Positions 1 to 6,175 of a stretch of DNA of 6,175 bases are shown piece after piece. Source of the stretch: Acetofilamentum sp. (lineage in GTDB: Bacteria; Bacteroidota; Bacteroidia; Bacteroidales; JAADGE01). The translations under genes and the position numbers were made by a program. The notes under the pieces are model-generated. The model saw nothing but the letters and a program-made list of their open reading frames with translations. It had not been told where the DNA came from and did not search any database. Every line of letters starts with the position of its first letter. Positions within the stretch are counted from its first letter, which is position 1. The stretch covers positions 1 through 6,175 of the forward strand of contig DYOJ01000146.1 in assembly GCA_020720705.1 (NCBI GenBank). Reading direction: 5' to 3'.

Positions 1-3000
1 TTACCCTTATCCCTTCCGAGTGCGAAGTAAATTCGGGGGCATACATACATTGGATGGTGGTGATGCCGTTGGAGAAGTTGCCTTTGTGGGTTACGCGCAA
101 CGGGTATTCAAACACGAATGTGCCTTTGGGCAGATATTCGATGAAGAAGTTGGTGGACGCGTCTTTGGTGCTTTCGTAGTAGCCCAAGCCGTCTTGCCAT
201 TTGTAGCGCGAAATCACGTTTATCGGCTCGAAACCGGAGGCACGCATGTCTTTCAGGTGGATGTATTCCATGGCGCGGTCGGTGCGGAGTTCCATGCGGA
301 CAATGATTTTGTCGCCCACTTGTAATTGCGCTTTGTCGGAAATCGGTTCGATGACTTTGCCGCGGTCGGTGTCGCGCTCAATAAACAACTGTTTTTTGAG
401 TTTGAGCGGCGTTTCGTGCGGAGTAATTTTGTCGAGATTTTCAAAATATTGCCAATACAGCGCGCCCCAAGCAATGCCTTCATCGGTTTTGGTTACGGTA
501 ACTTTGCCCATGTCGGGTTTAATGTCCGAACCGCTCCACGAGGTTTTGAAATATCCGGTGCCGGCTTCAATTTTCACATTGTCGAGTTTGGTGGGGTCAA
601 TAACTTTACCTGCGAGTTTGATTTCCACAAGTTTATCGCTTTCGAGCCAATTGCCGCCTCTACGAAGCAAAGCATACACGGCTTCGGCGGTTGCGCGGGT
701 GGTTTTCCAATCTTGCGTTTGCTTTTGTTTGAGCAACCACACTTTTAGGTCGTACACTGCGGTTTGGTCATTGGAAACTTCGTCAAATGCCTCAATCATA
801 AGAGCTTGAAACTCTATCGGCGCATTGTACCAATAATATCCCGCCACATTGTTTTTCCAATACATACCAAGTTCATCGTGCGAAGTGGAATGTTCTTTGA
901 GCGATTTCATAATGTCGGCAGGAACTTTTGCATCGCCAAAACGATGAAGCGACAGTGCGAGCATACCTTGCATGTATTGACCTTGCGTGAGCCAATATTT
1001 TTGTGCCTGACCTTTATAATAGTCGAACGCTTCTTTGCTGCGTGCCGGAATTTCAATATCGGTAAAATAACTTCTTCCGTAAAGATAATGTATGGCATCG
1101 TAAGACAGATGGTTTTCTTTCATCTCTTTTTCGGTGTAATGACGTTTCAGCCAATCATAATCTTCGTCAATGCGAATATCCAAATACCCGACCGCTTTGG
1201 TGAGCATGTTCCACGTTTTTTGGTCGCCGCGAATTTCTTTCACGCCAAGTTGGTCGAGTCGTCCGAAACCTGTTACGAGATATTGCGTAATGTAGCGACT
1301 TTCGGGCATTCCGTTAAACCAGGGCCAAGCGCCGTTGGACGATTGTGCTTTTTGGATTTTGCGCAAAGCGGTTTCCATTTCGTTGCCCATGCGGTTGAGG
1401 TCGAAGAGCACGCCGACACGTTTTTTGCGTTCGGTTTCGTCTTTACCGTCTAATACCCAAGGCGTTTCTTCCAAAAGTGCATATTTCAGTTCTTGATTTT
1501 TTTCAAGATTTGATAACAGAGCTTCCGAATTTTCGGTGTTTTTCCAAGAATCAAAGATAGCCTTAATTTTCGGACTTGAATTTGCGATGTTCGATGCCAA
1601 ACTGTTGGCGTAGTAGCGACTGAATGTTTGCTCGGTGCATTCGTACGGATATTCAATCATGTAAGGCAAAGCCTGAACGGCATACCATGCGGGGTTCGAG
1701 GTGTATTCCAACGTGAGTTTGTGATGTTTCAATGTAGAAGACGAACCGGAATTTATGAGTTTGGTGAACTCAAAATTCTTGGTTTCTTTGCCGCGAACGG
1801 GCAAAGGCAAACTTTCGGTTACGAGCATTCGATTTGTCAGCACCGGAATCGGTTTTTGTTCGCCGTCGGAGAATTTATCGGTTTTTGCAACCACTTTGTA
1901 AGCGATTACGCCCACGCCGTCCGGAATGTCTAAGTTCCAAGTTATCAAACTGTTTGAGCCGGCTTTTACGGTGAACGGTTTTTGCGTTGCTTCTCCTTTT
2001 GCCAGAACATTGTCCAATGGTTTCATCGTCAAAGCATCCAACATTTCGAGTTGAATGGTGCCCGAAAGGTCAACATCCGAGACATTTGAAATCTTGACGG
2101 GGAAGGTCATTTTATCAAATTCGCGGAAAAAGCGCGGGGCGTTCGGCACGACCATCAAATCTTTTTGCGTGATGAGTTCGTTGTTGATAAAGCCGTATTT
2201 GAGGTCTTGCGTAACGGCAAAGCCCATCATTTTCCAGCGGGTAAGCGATTCGGGTATCGTAAAATCAATCAGAATGTTACCATCTTCGTCGGTTTCTAAA
2301 TGCGGATAGAAAAACGCCGTTTCGCTGAAATTTGTGCGCACTTTCACGTCCGACATATCTTCTTTCGGCTCACTAACAACACTTTCGGGTTTTGATTGCT
2401 CAACGCTTGGCGAGTCTGCAATAAATTCATCACGCTCTTCGGATTCAAAATCACCATTCATAGATACCGGAGATTCGGCTTTCTTTTGCATTTCGGGCAG
2501 TCCGTTTCTTCTGCCTTTTGGGCGATTTCCGCCGCTTGCCGATTCTGTAACAACGCTATAAGCGATGTTGTCTTCCATGTCGAAATTTCGGTAACTGTAT
2601 GACCAATAGCTGAATCCGTACCAATTAAACGACGGATAATAAAGCGAGGTTGCGTAGTGAGGTTCGTCAATATTCTTTTTATACGAGCCGGCTTGTGTAT
2701 GCCCGAAGGTGCCTGTGCTCCATGTGCGGCTTTGGTAGTAGGACGAGAAAATATCGAAACTCCAATAATTTTTCGCAAACACATCTAAAGAGGCATCGTA
2801 AAGTGTAGCCAACATTTCGGCAGCAACTTTTTCGCCTTTGGTCCCTTTAATTTTAATTTTCCACTGTTCTTTTTCACCCGGGAACAATTTATCACGGAAC
2901 GTTACAAATTCGATGTCCAATTTTTTGTCAGAATGTGAAACGTAAATCGTGCTCGGATGGTTGTAAATTCTGTTGTTCTTGATGAACACAAAATTTACGG

Positions 3001-6000
3001 ACACATTACCCCGATGTTTTTCTTCTATCGGTAACGATATGATTTTCTGTTCGTTATCTAATTTTAGATATTCCGAATACACGATTTTATCTTTATGTTC
3101 GATTTCGTACAACACGGTAACTTTTTCGCTCGACCCGATAAGCCATTGCGCTTTTTCGCCGGGTTCACAAAAATATGTGAGCGGCATAAACAAATCTGTT
3201 GTGCTGTATGGCATTTTTTTGCTGTCGGAATTTATGACGCTGAAAAAATGTTTGTTTGCCACCTCGTTTCCAAACGCATCTTTGGAGGTGATTTCAGCAA
3301 CGTAATGCCCTGTTTTTAAATCGGATACGAATTTTGTGCGGATATTTTTGTCCGTTTTTGTATCAAACGTAGTTTTCCAAACTTCGGCTCCTTTTTCAAG
3401 TTTTTGCAGATTATCTTCTTCCGAAAATACATTACCCGGATAGGTTTTAGCCCATTCGTCTTTTGTGTAAAATTGCTTGTCGGGGCGTGTCCAGAGGCGG
3501 TTACGGAGGGCTTCGGCATTGTCTTTCAACTCAAAAATTTTGATTTCGCCTTGTGCCGCAACAAATTCGCCGTTGTAATTTGTCGTGCCGACTTCCATGG
3601 TGTTGTGCTTGTCGTCCGAATACGTTTTATCGGCAGAATTTAGCGTTCCCGAAATCGGCAACGAAACTTGTAAGGCTCTGTAACCCACGTTGATATTGCC
3701 TGCGGAACTTTGTGTTTCGCCGTTTATGTCGGTAACATCCACCGAAATTGAATATCCGAAATAGGTAAATTCATTTTTGGGCATGGAAAGGTCGGGCACA
3801 GCATTAAATTTGAACTCGTATTCTCCTTTCTCATTGGTTTTTACGGTTCCGTGAGCAATTTCGATGGTTGGCGACGGGGGTGCCCAATACCACCAACCGC
3901 GCCAACGCGGGGTGCGTGATATTTTAAATTTCACTTCGGCATCGGAAAGTCCTGCGCCTGCGTAACTTACGGCTTTCCCTTTAACGGTGATTTCATCGTT
4001 GAGCAAATAATTTCCGTCAAATTTGTTGAGGGTAACCTCAAATTGCGGGCGTTTGTATTCTTCAACTTTGATGTATTTTTCGCCGTACGTGGTGTAGATT
4101 CTGAAATTTCCGTTTAGCAAACCTGTGGGTAGCGTGAACGTTCCGCTGAACGTGCCGTAATCGTTGGTTTTCAGGTCGAGTTCGGATACTTTTTGAGAAT
4201 TTACGTCGTAAAGTTCCACGTGAACCGGCGTATTTTTATTGACAACGTGTTTGTTGTCGTCGTGCATTTGCAGTTGTATGCCTTTGAAATACACCGTTTG
4301 TCCGGGGCGATAAATGGCGCGGTCGGTAAACAAAAAGGTGCTTGTTTCATTGAGCGGCGTATGCGAAGTCGGGTAAAGGGAGAGCGAACTTTGCGTCGTC
4401 AAAAAATCAGTTGCAGTGCTGAAATTGATGTAGTAATAATTCCACTCTGTCGTATTTTTTTTGATAGTTATTGTTCCTTTGGCATCGGTCGTTAGTGTTC
4501 CTTCGGTGATATTCTGATACTTACGCAAAGTGTAATTGTATTTTTGATACCAAATTTCGCATTTTACATTCGGCATCGGGTCGCCGGTAGAGCGATTCAT
4601 AACCGTAACTTTGTAACCGCCGTCGGGTTGTTGTTGTTGAATGTAGGCAATGTCCGAAATTATAATTTTTTGGTATCCTGCCTGACCTTTATTGTAAGTA
4701 AATTCCTTATTATCAGAGAAAAACACAAGATACAATCCCGCATCGGCACCGTTCAACAACACCTCAACGGAGTGATTGTTGTAATCCTTATCGGCAGGCA
4801 AGGTTTTTGAAATATCATACACTTTTTCAGCAGCCGAAAATAGAGCAGCGTAAAGTTCTTCGCCGTATTTGTCTTCGGAAACGCGCTCGAATTTTTTTCG
4901 GTCGATTTTTGCCAAACGGATGTACACAGTTTCTGAGTTGCGATAGTCGAGTTTTGCGGCAAAGGTCTTTTTTATCGGCATCGTATGCTCGCTTGTGAGA
5001 TACAAACTTCTGCTTAAAATTGTTATTTTGAGCGACTTGGCATGTTCGGCTGCATTGGTTTTCGGATATTTTTCAATAATCGTATTCACAAGAGCCAGAG
5101 CTTCCGTGTTGTTTGTTTTATACGCATCTGTTTGATTATCAAGCGGATTGTAATTACTCGACCGTTCAACATAATGTTTCGCTAAGGTCAGTAAAATTTC
5201 GGCAGCAGCATAGTCGGACGTAAATTTAGATTTCAGATTTTGCAAGGCATCGAAATACAGTTTGTGCTTGTTTTCGGACACCGAATGGCGATACACAAAT
5301 ACCAAACGTTTCAAGTCGGCATCGGCGAGGGCATTGGCTTCTTTGGGGTTTGCAAGTCGAAATTTGAGCAATTCCTGCAAAATGCACTGCGCCTGAAAAT
5401 GAAGCGATAAGGTATCAGACGACATGATTTCTTCCTTCACAAATTTTTCGGCGGGTTCAAAGAAAAAATCTTCCTTAATTTGGAAATAATCCGCCGGGCG
5501 GGTGAGCGAGATTTCGGTATTTGAGTAGAAATCAATCGCTTTGTGCGCAATAAAATCGTACAATGTTGGGCGCAACTCTTGGGGTTTTGTGTTTTCGGGT
5601 ATGAGTTCCGGATATTTTGAAATCGGGATTTGTTGCAAACCCGGCGCGTTTGACAAAGCGGCATCGTATTCGTCAATAATTTTAGCGACAAGGTGGTCGA
5701 GCGTCCACGTTTGCATGTCGTCGTTCTTAAAATTCACAGTGTTAGAACGTTCCATGAATTTCCAGCGGTTGTTTTGGTAATACCACCAATACATGTCCGC
5801 AAGCATGAGGTGCATCACGGCATCGTCGGGAAACACGGCAGTTTTAACGGTTGAATCCAGCTCGCCGAGCAATTTTTCAAAGGCGTTTTCCTCGATAGCG
5901 TTTTTGTATTTCAGTCTGAAAATGTAGGACTTAATCACTTGCTCCGAAAGTTTGTCTTTCTGAGCTTGCGCATTAATTTTGTCCACGATTTCGAGGGCGG

Positions 6001-6142
6001 TTTTGGGCAGACCTTTTTTTTCGGCGCTGTCCGCTTCTGCCCATTTTTTTTTGTAAAAGTTCATATCTTGAGCATTTAGTTGGTTAAACAACAGCAATAA
6101 CAGCGCGGCGAGTGCCATGCCCTTCAAAAGTTTTGTTTTCAT
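1..6142 (-). CDS. Secreted alpha-2-macroglobulin family protein with intact thioester (3' end cut by window edge)
   Basis: The frame is open from the ATG at 6142 to the left edge: 2047 codons plus one base, with no in-frame stop. Order of parts: signal peptide (1-24), helical N-terminal region (about 25-375), macroglobulin-like domains including the MG2 signature FTDRAIYRPGQ (605-615), bait-region-like domain with MLATLYDASLDVFA (1110-1123), aromatic block (1126-1187), charged linker (1189-1265), A2M domain (about 1266-1365), thioester domain with C1502-T-E-Q1505, and C-terminal macroglobulin domains ending in HSEGIRV. The length matches the Bacteroidota family, so probably only a few residues are missing. 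Family knowledge: A2M proteins trap proteases, bait cleavage activating a Cys-Gln thioester. Inferred location is the periplasm, or outside the cell. An in-frame ATG at 6163 would add seven residues, but 6142 places the signal peptide correctly. There are only five cysteines (253, 528, 992, 1502, 2032). In some proteobacteria the homologue neighbours pbpC (PBP1c); no neighbour is visible here. The family call is firm; the substrate is unknown. Confidence 0.96.
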   Translation of the reverse strand, partial: MKTKLLKGMALAALLLLLFNQLNAQDMNFYKKKWAEADSAEKKGLPKTALEIVDKINAQAQKDKLSEQVIKSYIFRLKYKNAIEENAFEKLLGELDSTVKTAVFPDDAVMHLMLADMYWWYYQNNRWKFMERSNTVNFKNDDMQTWTLDHLVAKIIDEYDAALSNAPGLQQIPISKYPELIPENTKPQELRPTLYDFIAHKAIDFYSNTEISLTRPADYFQIKEDFFFEPAEKFVKEEIMSSDTLSLHFQAQCILQELLKFRLANPKEANALADADLKRLVFVYRHSVSENKHKLYFDALQNLKSKFTSDYAAAEILLTLAKHYVERSSNYNPLDNQTDAYKTNNTEALALVNTIIEKYPKTNAAEHAKSLKITILSRSLYLTSEHTMPIKKTFAAKLDYRNSETVYIRLAKIDRKKFERVSEDKYGEELYAALFSAAEKVYDISKTLPADKDYNNHSVEVLLNGADAGLYLVFFSDNKEFTYNKGQAGYQKIIISDIAYIQQQQPDGGYKVTVMNRSTGDPMPNVKCEIWYQKYNYTLRKYQNITEGTLTTDAKGTITIKKNTTEWNYYYINFSTATDFLTTQSSLSLYPTSHTPLNETSTFLFTDRAIYRPGQTVYFKGIQLQMHDDNKHVVNKNTPVHVELYDVNSQKVSELDLKTNDYGTFSGTFTLPTGLLNGNFRIYTTYGEKYIKVEEYKRPQFEVTLNKFDGNYLLNDEITVKGKAVSYAGAGLSDAEVKFKISRTPRWRGWWYWAPPSPTIEIAHGTVKTNEKGEYEFKFNAVPDLSMPKNEFTYFGYSISVDVTDINGETQSSAGNINVGYRALQVSLPISGTLNSADKTYSDDKHNTMEVGTTNYNGEFVAAQGEIKIFELKDNAEALRNRLWTRPDKQFYTKDEWAKTYPGNVFSEEDNLQKLEKGAEVWKTTFDTKTDKNIRTKFVSDLKTGHYVAEITSKDAFGNEVANKHFFSVINSDSKKMPYSTTDLFMPLTYFCEPGEKAQWLIGSSEKVTVLYEIEHKDKIVYSEYLKLDNEQKIISLPIEEKHRGNVSVNFVFIKNNRIYNHPSTIYVSHSDKKLDIEFVTFRDKLFPGEKEQWKIKIKGTKGEKVAAEMLATLYDASLDVFAKNYWSFDIFSSYYQSRTWSTGTFGHTQAGSYKKNIDEPHYATSLYYPSFNWYGFSYWSYSYRNFDMEDNIAYSVVTESASGGNRPKGRRNGLPEMQKKAESPVSMNGDFESEERDEFIADSPSVEQSKPESVVSEPKEDMSDVKVRTNFSETAFFYPHLETDEDGNILIDFTIPESLTRWKMMGFAVTQDLKYGFINNELITQKDLMVVPNAPRFFREFDKMTFPVKISNVSDVDLSGTIQLEMLDALTMKPLDNVLAKGEATQKPFTVKAGSNSLITWNLDIPDGVGVIAYKVVAKTDKFSDGEQKPIPVLTNRMLVTESLPLPVRGKETKNFEFTKLINSGSSSTLKHHKLTLEYTSNPAWYAVQALPYMIEYPYECTEQTFSRYYANSLASNIANSSPKIKAIFDSWKNTENSEALLSNLEKNQELKYALLEETPWVLDGKDETERKKRVGVLFDLNRMGNEMETALRKIQKAQSSNGAWPWFNGMPESRYITQYLVTGFGRLDQLGVKEIRGDQKTWNMLTKAVGYLDIRIDEDYDWLKRHYTEKEMKENHLSYDAIHYLYGRSYFTDIEIPARSKEAFDYYKGQAQKYWLTQGQYMQGMLALSLHRFGDAKVPADIMKSLKEHSTSHDELGMYWKNNVAGYYWYNAPIEFQALMIEAFDEVSNDQTAVYDLKVWLLKQKQTQDWKTTRATAEAVYALLRRGGNWLESDKLVEIKLAGKVIDPTKLDNVKIEAGTGYFKTSWSGSDIKPDMGKVTVTKTDEGIAWGALYWQYFENLDKITPHETPLKLKKQLFIERDTDRGKVIEPISDKAQLQVGDKIIVRMELRTDRAMEYIHLKDMRASGFEPINVISRYKWQDGLGYYESTKDASTNFFIEYLPKGTFVFEYPLRVTHKGNFSNGITTIQCMYAPEFTSHSEGIRV
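2..637 (-). other. C-terminal macroglobulin domains (about residues 1836-2047, end missing)
   Basis: After the thioester domain the pattern returns to beta strands. The segment contains GALYWQYFENLDKI, then a receptor-binding-domain-like part with DGLGYYESTKDASTNFF (1984-2000), YLPKGTFVFEYPLRVTHKG and IQCMYAPEFTSHSEGIRV. This last string is close to the C-terminus in related Bacteroidota proteins, so perhaps three to five residues and the stop codon are outside the window. The bases at 1-3 read TAA in another frame; that is not a stop in the coding frame. Confidence 0.8.
638..1705 (-). other. Thioester-containing helical domain (about residues 1480-1835)
   Basis: The domain starts at NPAWYAVQALPYMIEYPYE and holds the thioester motif soon after. 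It continues with helix-loop repeats typical of the alpha/alpha toroid of A2M and complement thioester domains. Examples are GAWPWFNGMPESRYITQYLV (about 1594-1613) and, near the end, WKTTRATAEAVYALLRRGG, the usual final helix wording. In family terms it carries the reactive thioester shielded until bait cleavage. Boundaries are approximate. Confidence 0.85.
1628..1639 (-). other. Thioester motif Cys-Thr-Glu-Gln (C1502-Q1505)
   Basis: The context is EYPYECTEQTFSRYY. Cys1502 and Gln1505 have the spacing needed for the internal thioester, as in the canonical GCGEQ of eukaryotic A2M and complement proteins and CLEQ of the E. coli lipoprotein YfhM. Glu precedes the Cys and Thr sits at the variable position, as is common in Bacteroidota members. 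An active covalent trap is thus possible, unlike in the thioester-less YfaS-type paralogues. Confidence 0.9.
2048..2347 (-). other. A2M core domain (about residues 1266-1365)
   Basis: It begins with VRTNFSETAFFYPHLETDEDG (1268-1288) and continues to the conserved IPESLTRWKMMGFAV (1296-1310). This is the classical signature of the A2M family domain: an Arg-x-x-Phe-x-Glu-Thr start, and a Pro-(x)-Ser-(x)-Thr-x-Trp core with W1303. The domain links the bait segment to the thioester domain and takes part in the conformational change after bait cleavage. Nothing in it looks damaged. Confidence 0.85.
2348..2578 (-). other. Charged, low-order linker, candidate bait segment (residues 1189-1265)
   Basis: This stretch joins the aromatic block to the A2M domain. 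Its composition is typical of disorder: Ser, Glu, Pro, Asp, Gly, Lys and Arg dominate, and few hydrophobic residues occur between 1199 and 1265. The first half is basic, with R1207, K1209, R1211-R1212 and K1220-K1221. The second half is acidic, for example ESEERDE (1233-1239) and SEPKEDMSD (1257-1265). In A2M proteins the protease-cleaved bait segment sits just ahead of the A2M domain in the chain, so this is the natural candidate. The assignment is by position and composition only. Confidence 0.55.
2579..2767 (-). other. Aromatic-rich block at the end of the bait-region domain (residues 1126-1187)
   Basis: It directly follows the bait-region-domain signature MLATLYDASLDVFA (1110-1123). About one third of its residues (21 of 62) are Phe, Trp or Tyr, as in NWYGFSYWSYSYRNF (1173-1187). 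Aromatic residues in this place, including an NWxGFS-like motif, are something I recall from other Bacteroidota A2M proteins. The exact sequence varies between them, and the function is unknown to me. It could form a sticky loop, a carbohydrate-contacting surface or a packing surface for the bait segment; none of these is shown by the sequence. Confidence 0.6.
4073..4348 (-). other. MG2 / A2M_N macroglobulin domain (about residues 599-690)
   Basis: The segment opens with the hallmark of the A2M_N family, FTDRAIYRPGQTVYFKG (605-621). It continues as a beta-rich domain (VHVELYDVNSQKV, FSGTFTLPTGLLNGNFRI) and ends at EEYKRPQFEV, the usual junction to the next macroglobulin domain. Earlier macroglobulin-like units lie at about residues 375-480 (LDYRNSETVYIRLAKID) and 500-595 (YKVTVMNRSTGDPMPNVKCEIWY). 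A further one follows at about 690-825, with a Trp-rich insertion, RWRGWWYW. Domain boundaries are estimates by eye. Confidence 0.85.
5018..6070 (-). other. N-terminal helical region of the A2M protein (about residues 25-375)
   Basis: This part precedes the first recognisable macroglobulin fold. It reads as alternating amphipathic helices with many Ala, Leu, Lys and Glu and little beta pattern. It starts with the family-typical KKGLPKTALEIVDKI (42-56). It includes a tryptophan/tyrosine cluster, MYWWYYQNNRW (117-127). Near its end is a helix pair of TPR-like character, EALALVNTIIEKYPKTNAAEHA (about 347-367). TPR-like packing is inferred from composition, not from a confirmed repeat. Similar wording begins other Bacteroidota A2M proteins, so it belongs to the gene and is not a fusion. 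Its role is unknown; protein-protein contact is a reasonable guess. Confidence 0.55.
6014..6052 (-). repeat. Two A-tracts (A9 and A8) in the 5' part of the coding region
   Basis: On the coding strand a run of nine A encodes K31-K33 (6044-6052) and a run of eight A covers part of E41 plus K42-K43 (6014-6021). They lie 30 bases apart, soon after the signal peptide. Runs of this length can cause slippage in replication or transcription. Because Lys is common here, they may simply be coding use; a further A8 run occurs at 4455-4462. Confidence 0.6.
6071..6142 (-). other. Sec signal peptide (signal peptidase I type), residues 1-24
   Basis: The N-terminus has basic residues (K2, K4, K7), a hydrophobic core rich in Ala and Leu (residues 9-19) and a polar end, LNA, followed by QD. 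This fits signal peptidase I cleavage after A24. There is no cysteine in the first 250 residues, so there is no lipobox. The protein should therefore be released as a soluble periplasmic or secreted protein, unlike the E. coli A2M homologue YfhM, which is a lipoprotein. The placement of this segment is the main reason for choosing the start at 6142. Confidence 0.85.
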
Positions 6143-6167
6143 AACGAACGAATTTAATTTCATGCAA

Positions 6168-6175
6168 TAAAGATA
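6168..6175 (-). promoter_or_regulatory. Possible Bacteroidota -7 promoter element (TATCTTTA)
   Basis: Reading the minus strand, TATCTTTA lies 26 bases before the chosen ATG. It matches the Bacteroidota sigma-ABfr -7 consensus TAnnTTTG at all fixed positions but the last. Transcription would then begin near 6161-6164, giving a leader of about 20 bases and placing the upstream ATG (6163) at or before the transcript start. The -33 element (TTG) would lie outside the window and cannot be checked. No Shine-Dalgarno sequence precedes either ATG, which is usual in this phylum. A chance match is quite possible in AT-rich DNA. Confidence 0.35.

Noticed and set aside
1..3. TAA on the coding strand at the very end of the window, as the stop codon
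   Set aside because: In the reading frame the last codons are ATA AGG GTA followed by a single A. The TAA is out of frame, so the CDS is cut by the edge.
246..809. Plus-strand open frame of 187 codons, and the overlapping one at 326-748
   Set aside because: Both lie opposite the C-terminal macroglobulin and thioester domains. They overlap each other in different frames and their translations resemble no family I know.
764..1453. Plus-strand open frame of 229 codons
   Set aside because: It is exactly codon-aligned antisense to the A2M gene. It stays open because the gene seldom uses TTA, CTA and TCA codons. The real frame shows clear family motifs throughout this part; the plus-strand product shows none.
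2458..2784. Minus-strand open frame of 108 codons with a CPKCKRKP string
   Set aside because: It is a shifted frame over the aromatic block and linker of the A2M gene. The zinc-finger look of the Cys pair is accidental; the in-phase frame continues cleanly into the A2M domain.
5437..5691. Minus-strand open frame of 84 codons as a small gene
   Set aside because: It is out of frame inside the N-terminal helical region, with a composition unlike a folded protein and no start context.
1..6175. Mobile element, CRISPR array, tRNA, riboswitch or terminator
   Set aside because: One gene fills all but 33 bases. I saw no direct repeat series, inverted terminal repeats, tRNA-like fold or hairpin with a T-run outside coding sequence.

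Overview
The window holds essentially one gene. A single minus-strand reading frame runs from an ATG at 6142 to the left edge without any in-frame stop: 2047 complete codons plus one base. It encodes a very large secreted alpha-2-macroglobulin (A2M) family protein, and only the last few residues and the stop codon should lie beyond position 1. I read the frame codon by codon along the whole window. It is also in phase at independent landmarks (start region, residue 605, 1265, 1502 and the last codon), so there is no sign of a frameshift or pseudogenisation. No RNA gene, mobile element, CRISPR array, terminator or second gene is visible.

The organism is most likely a member of the Bacteroidota. 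The protein carries wording I associate with the long (about 1,900-2,050 aa) A2M proteins of that phylum, such as KGLPKTALEIVDKI near the N-terminus, FTDRAIYRPGQTVYFKG, EEYKRPQFEV, EYPYECTEQTFSRYYANSLA, GMPESRYITQY and IQCMYAPEFTSHSEGIRV at the C-terminus. A TAnnTTTG-like -7 element and the absence of a Shine-Dalgarno sequence also fit Bacteroidota. The genus cannot be told from this.

Layout along the protein (right to left in the window): a Sec signal peptide without a lipobox; about 350 residues of mostly helical N-terminal region; macroglobulin-like beta domains including the MG2 (A2M_N) signature; a bait-region-like domain ending in a very aromatic stretch; a disordered, charged, protease-accessible-looking linker; the A2M core domain; the helical thioester domain with an intact Cys-Thr-Glu-Gln thioester motif; and C-terminal macroglobulin domains. 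By family knowledge such proteins trap proteases: cleavage of the bait segment triggers a conformational change and exposes a thioester that can bind the protease covalently. In bacteria this is thought to guard the periplasm or surface.

This is mainly an ordinary, well-conserved gene of its phylum and I see no undescribed multi-gene system. The points worth a second look are the candidate bait linker, the aromatic block before it, the soluble rather than lipoprotein export signal combined with an intact thioester, the large N-terminal helical region, the short-leader or alternative-start arrangement, and A-tracts near the 5' end of the gene.
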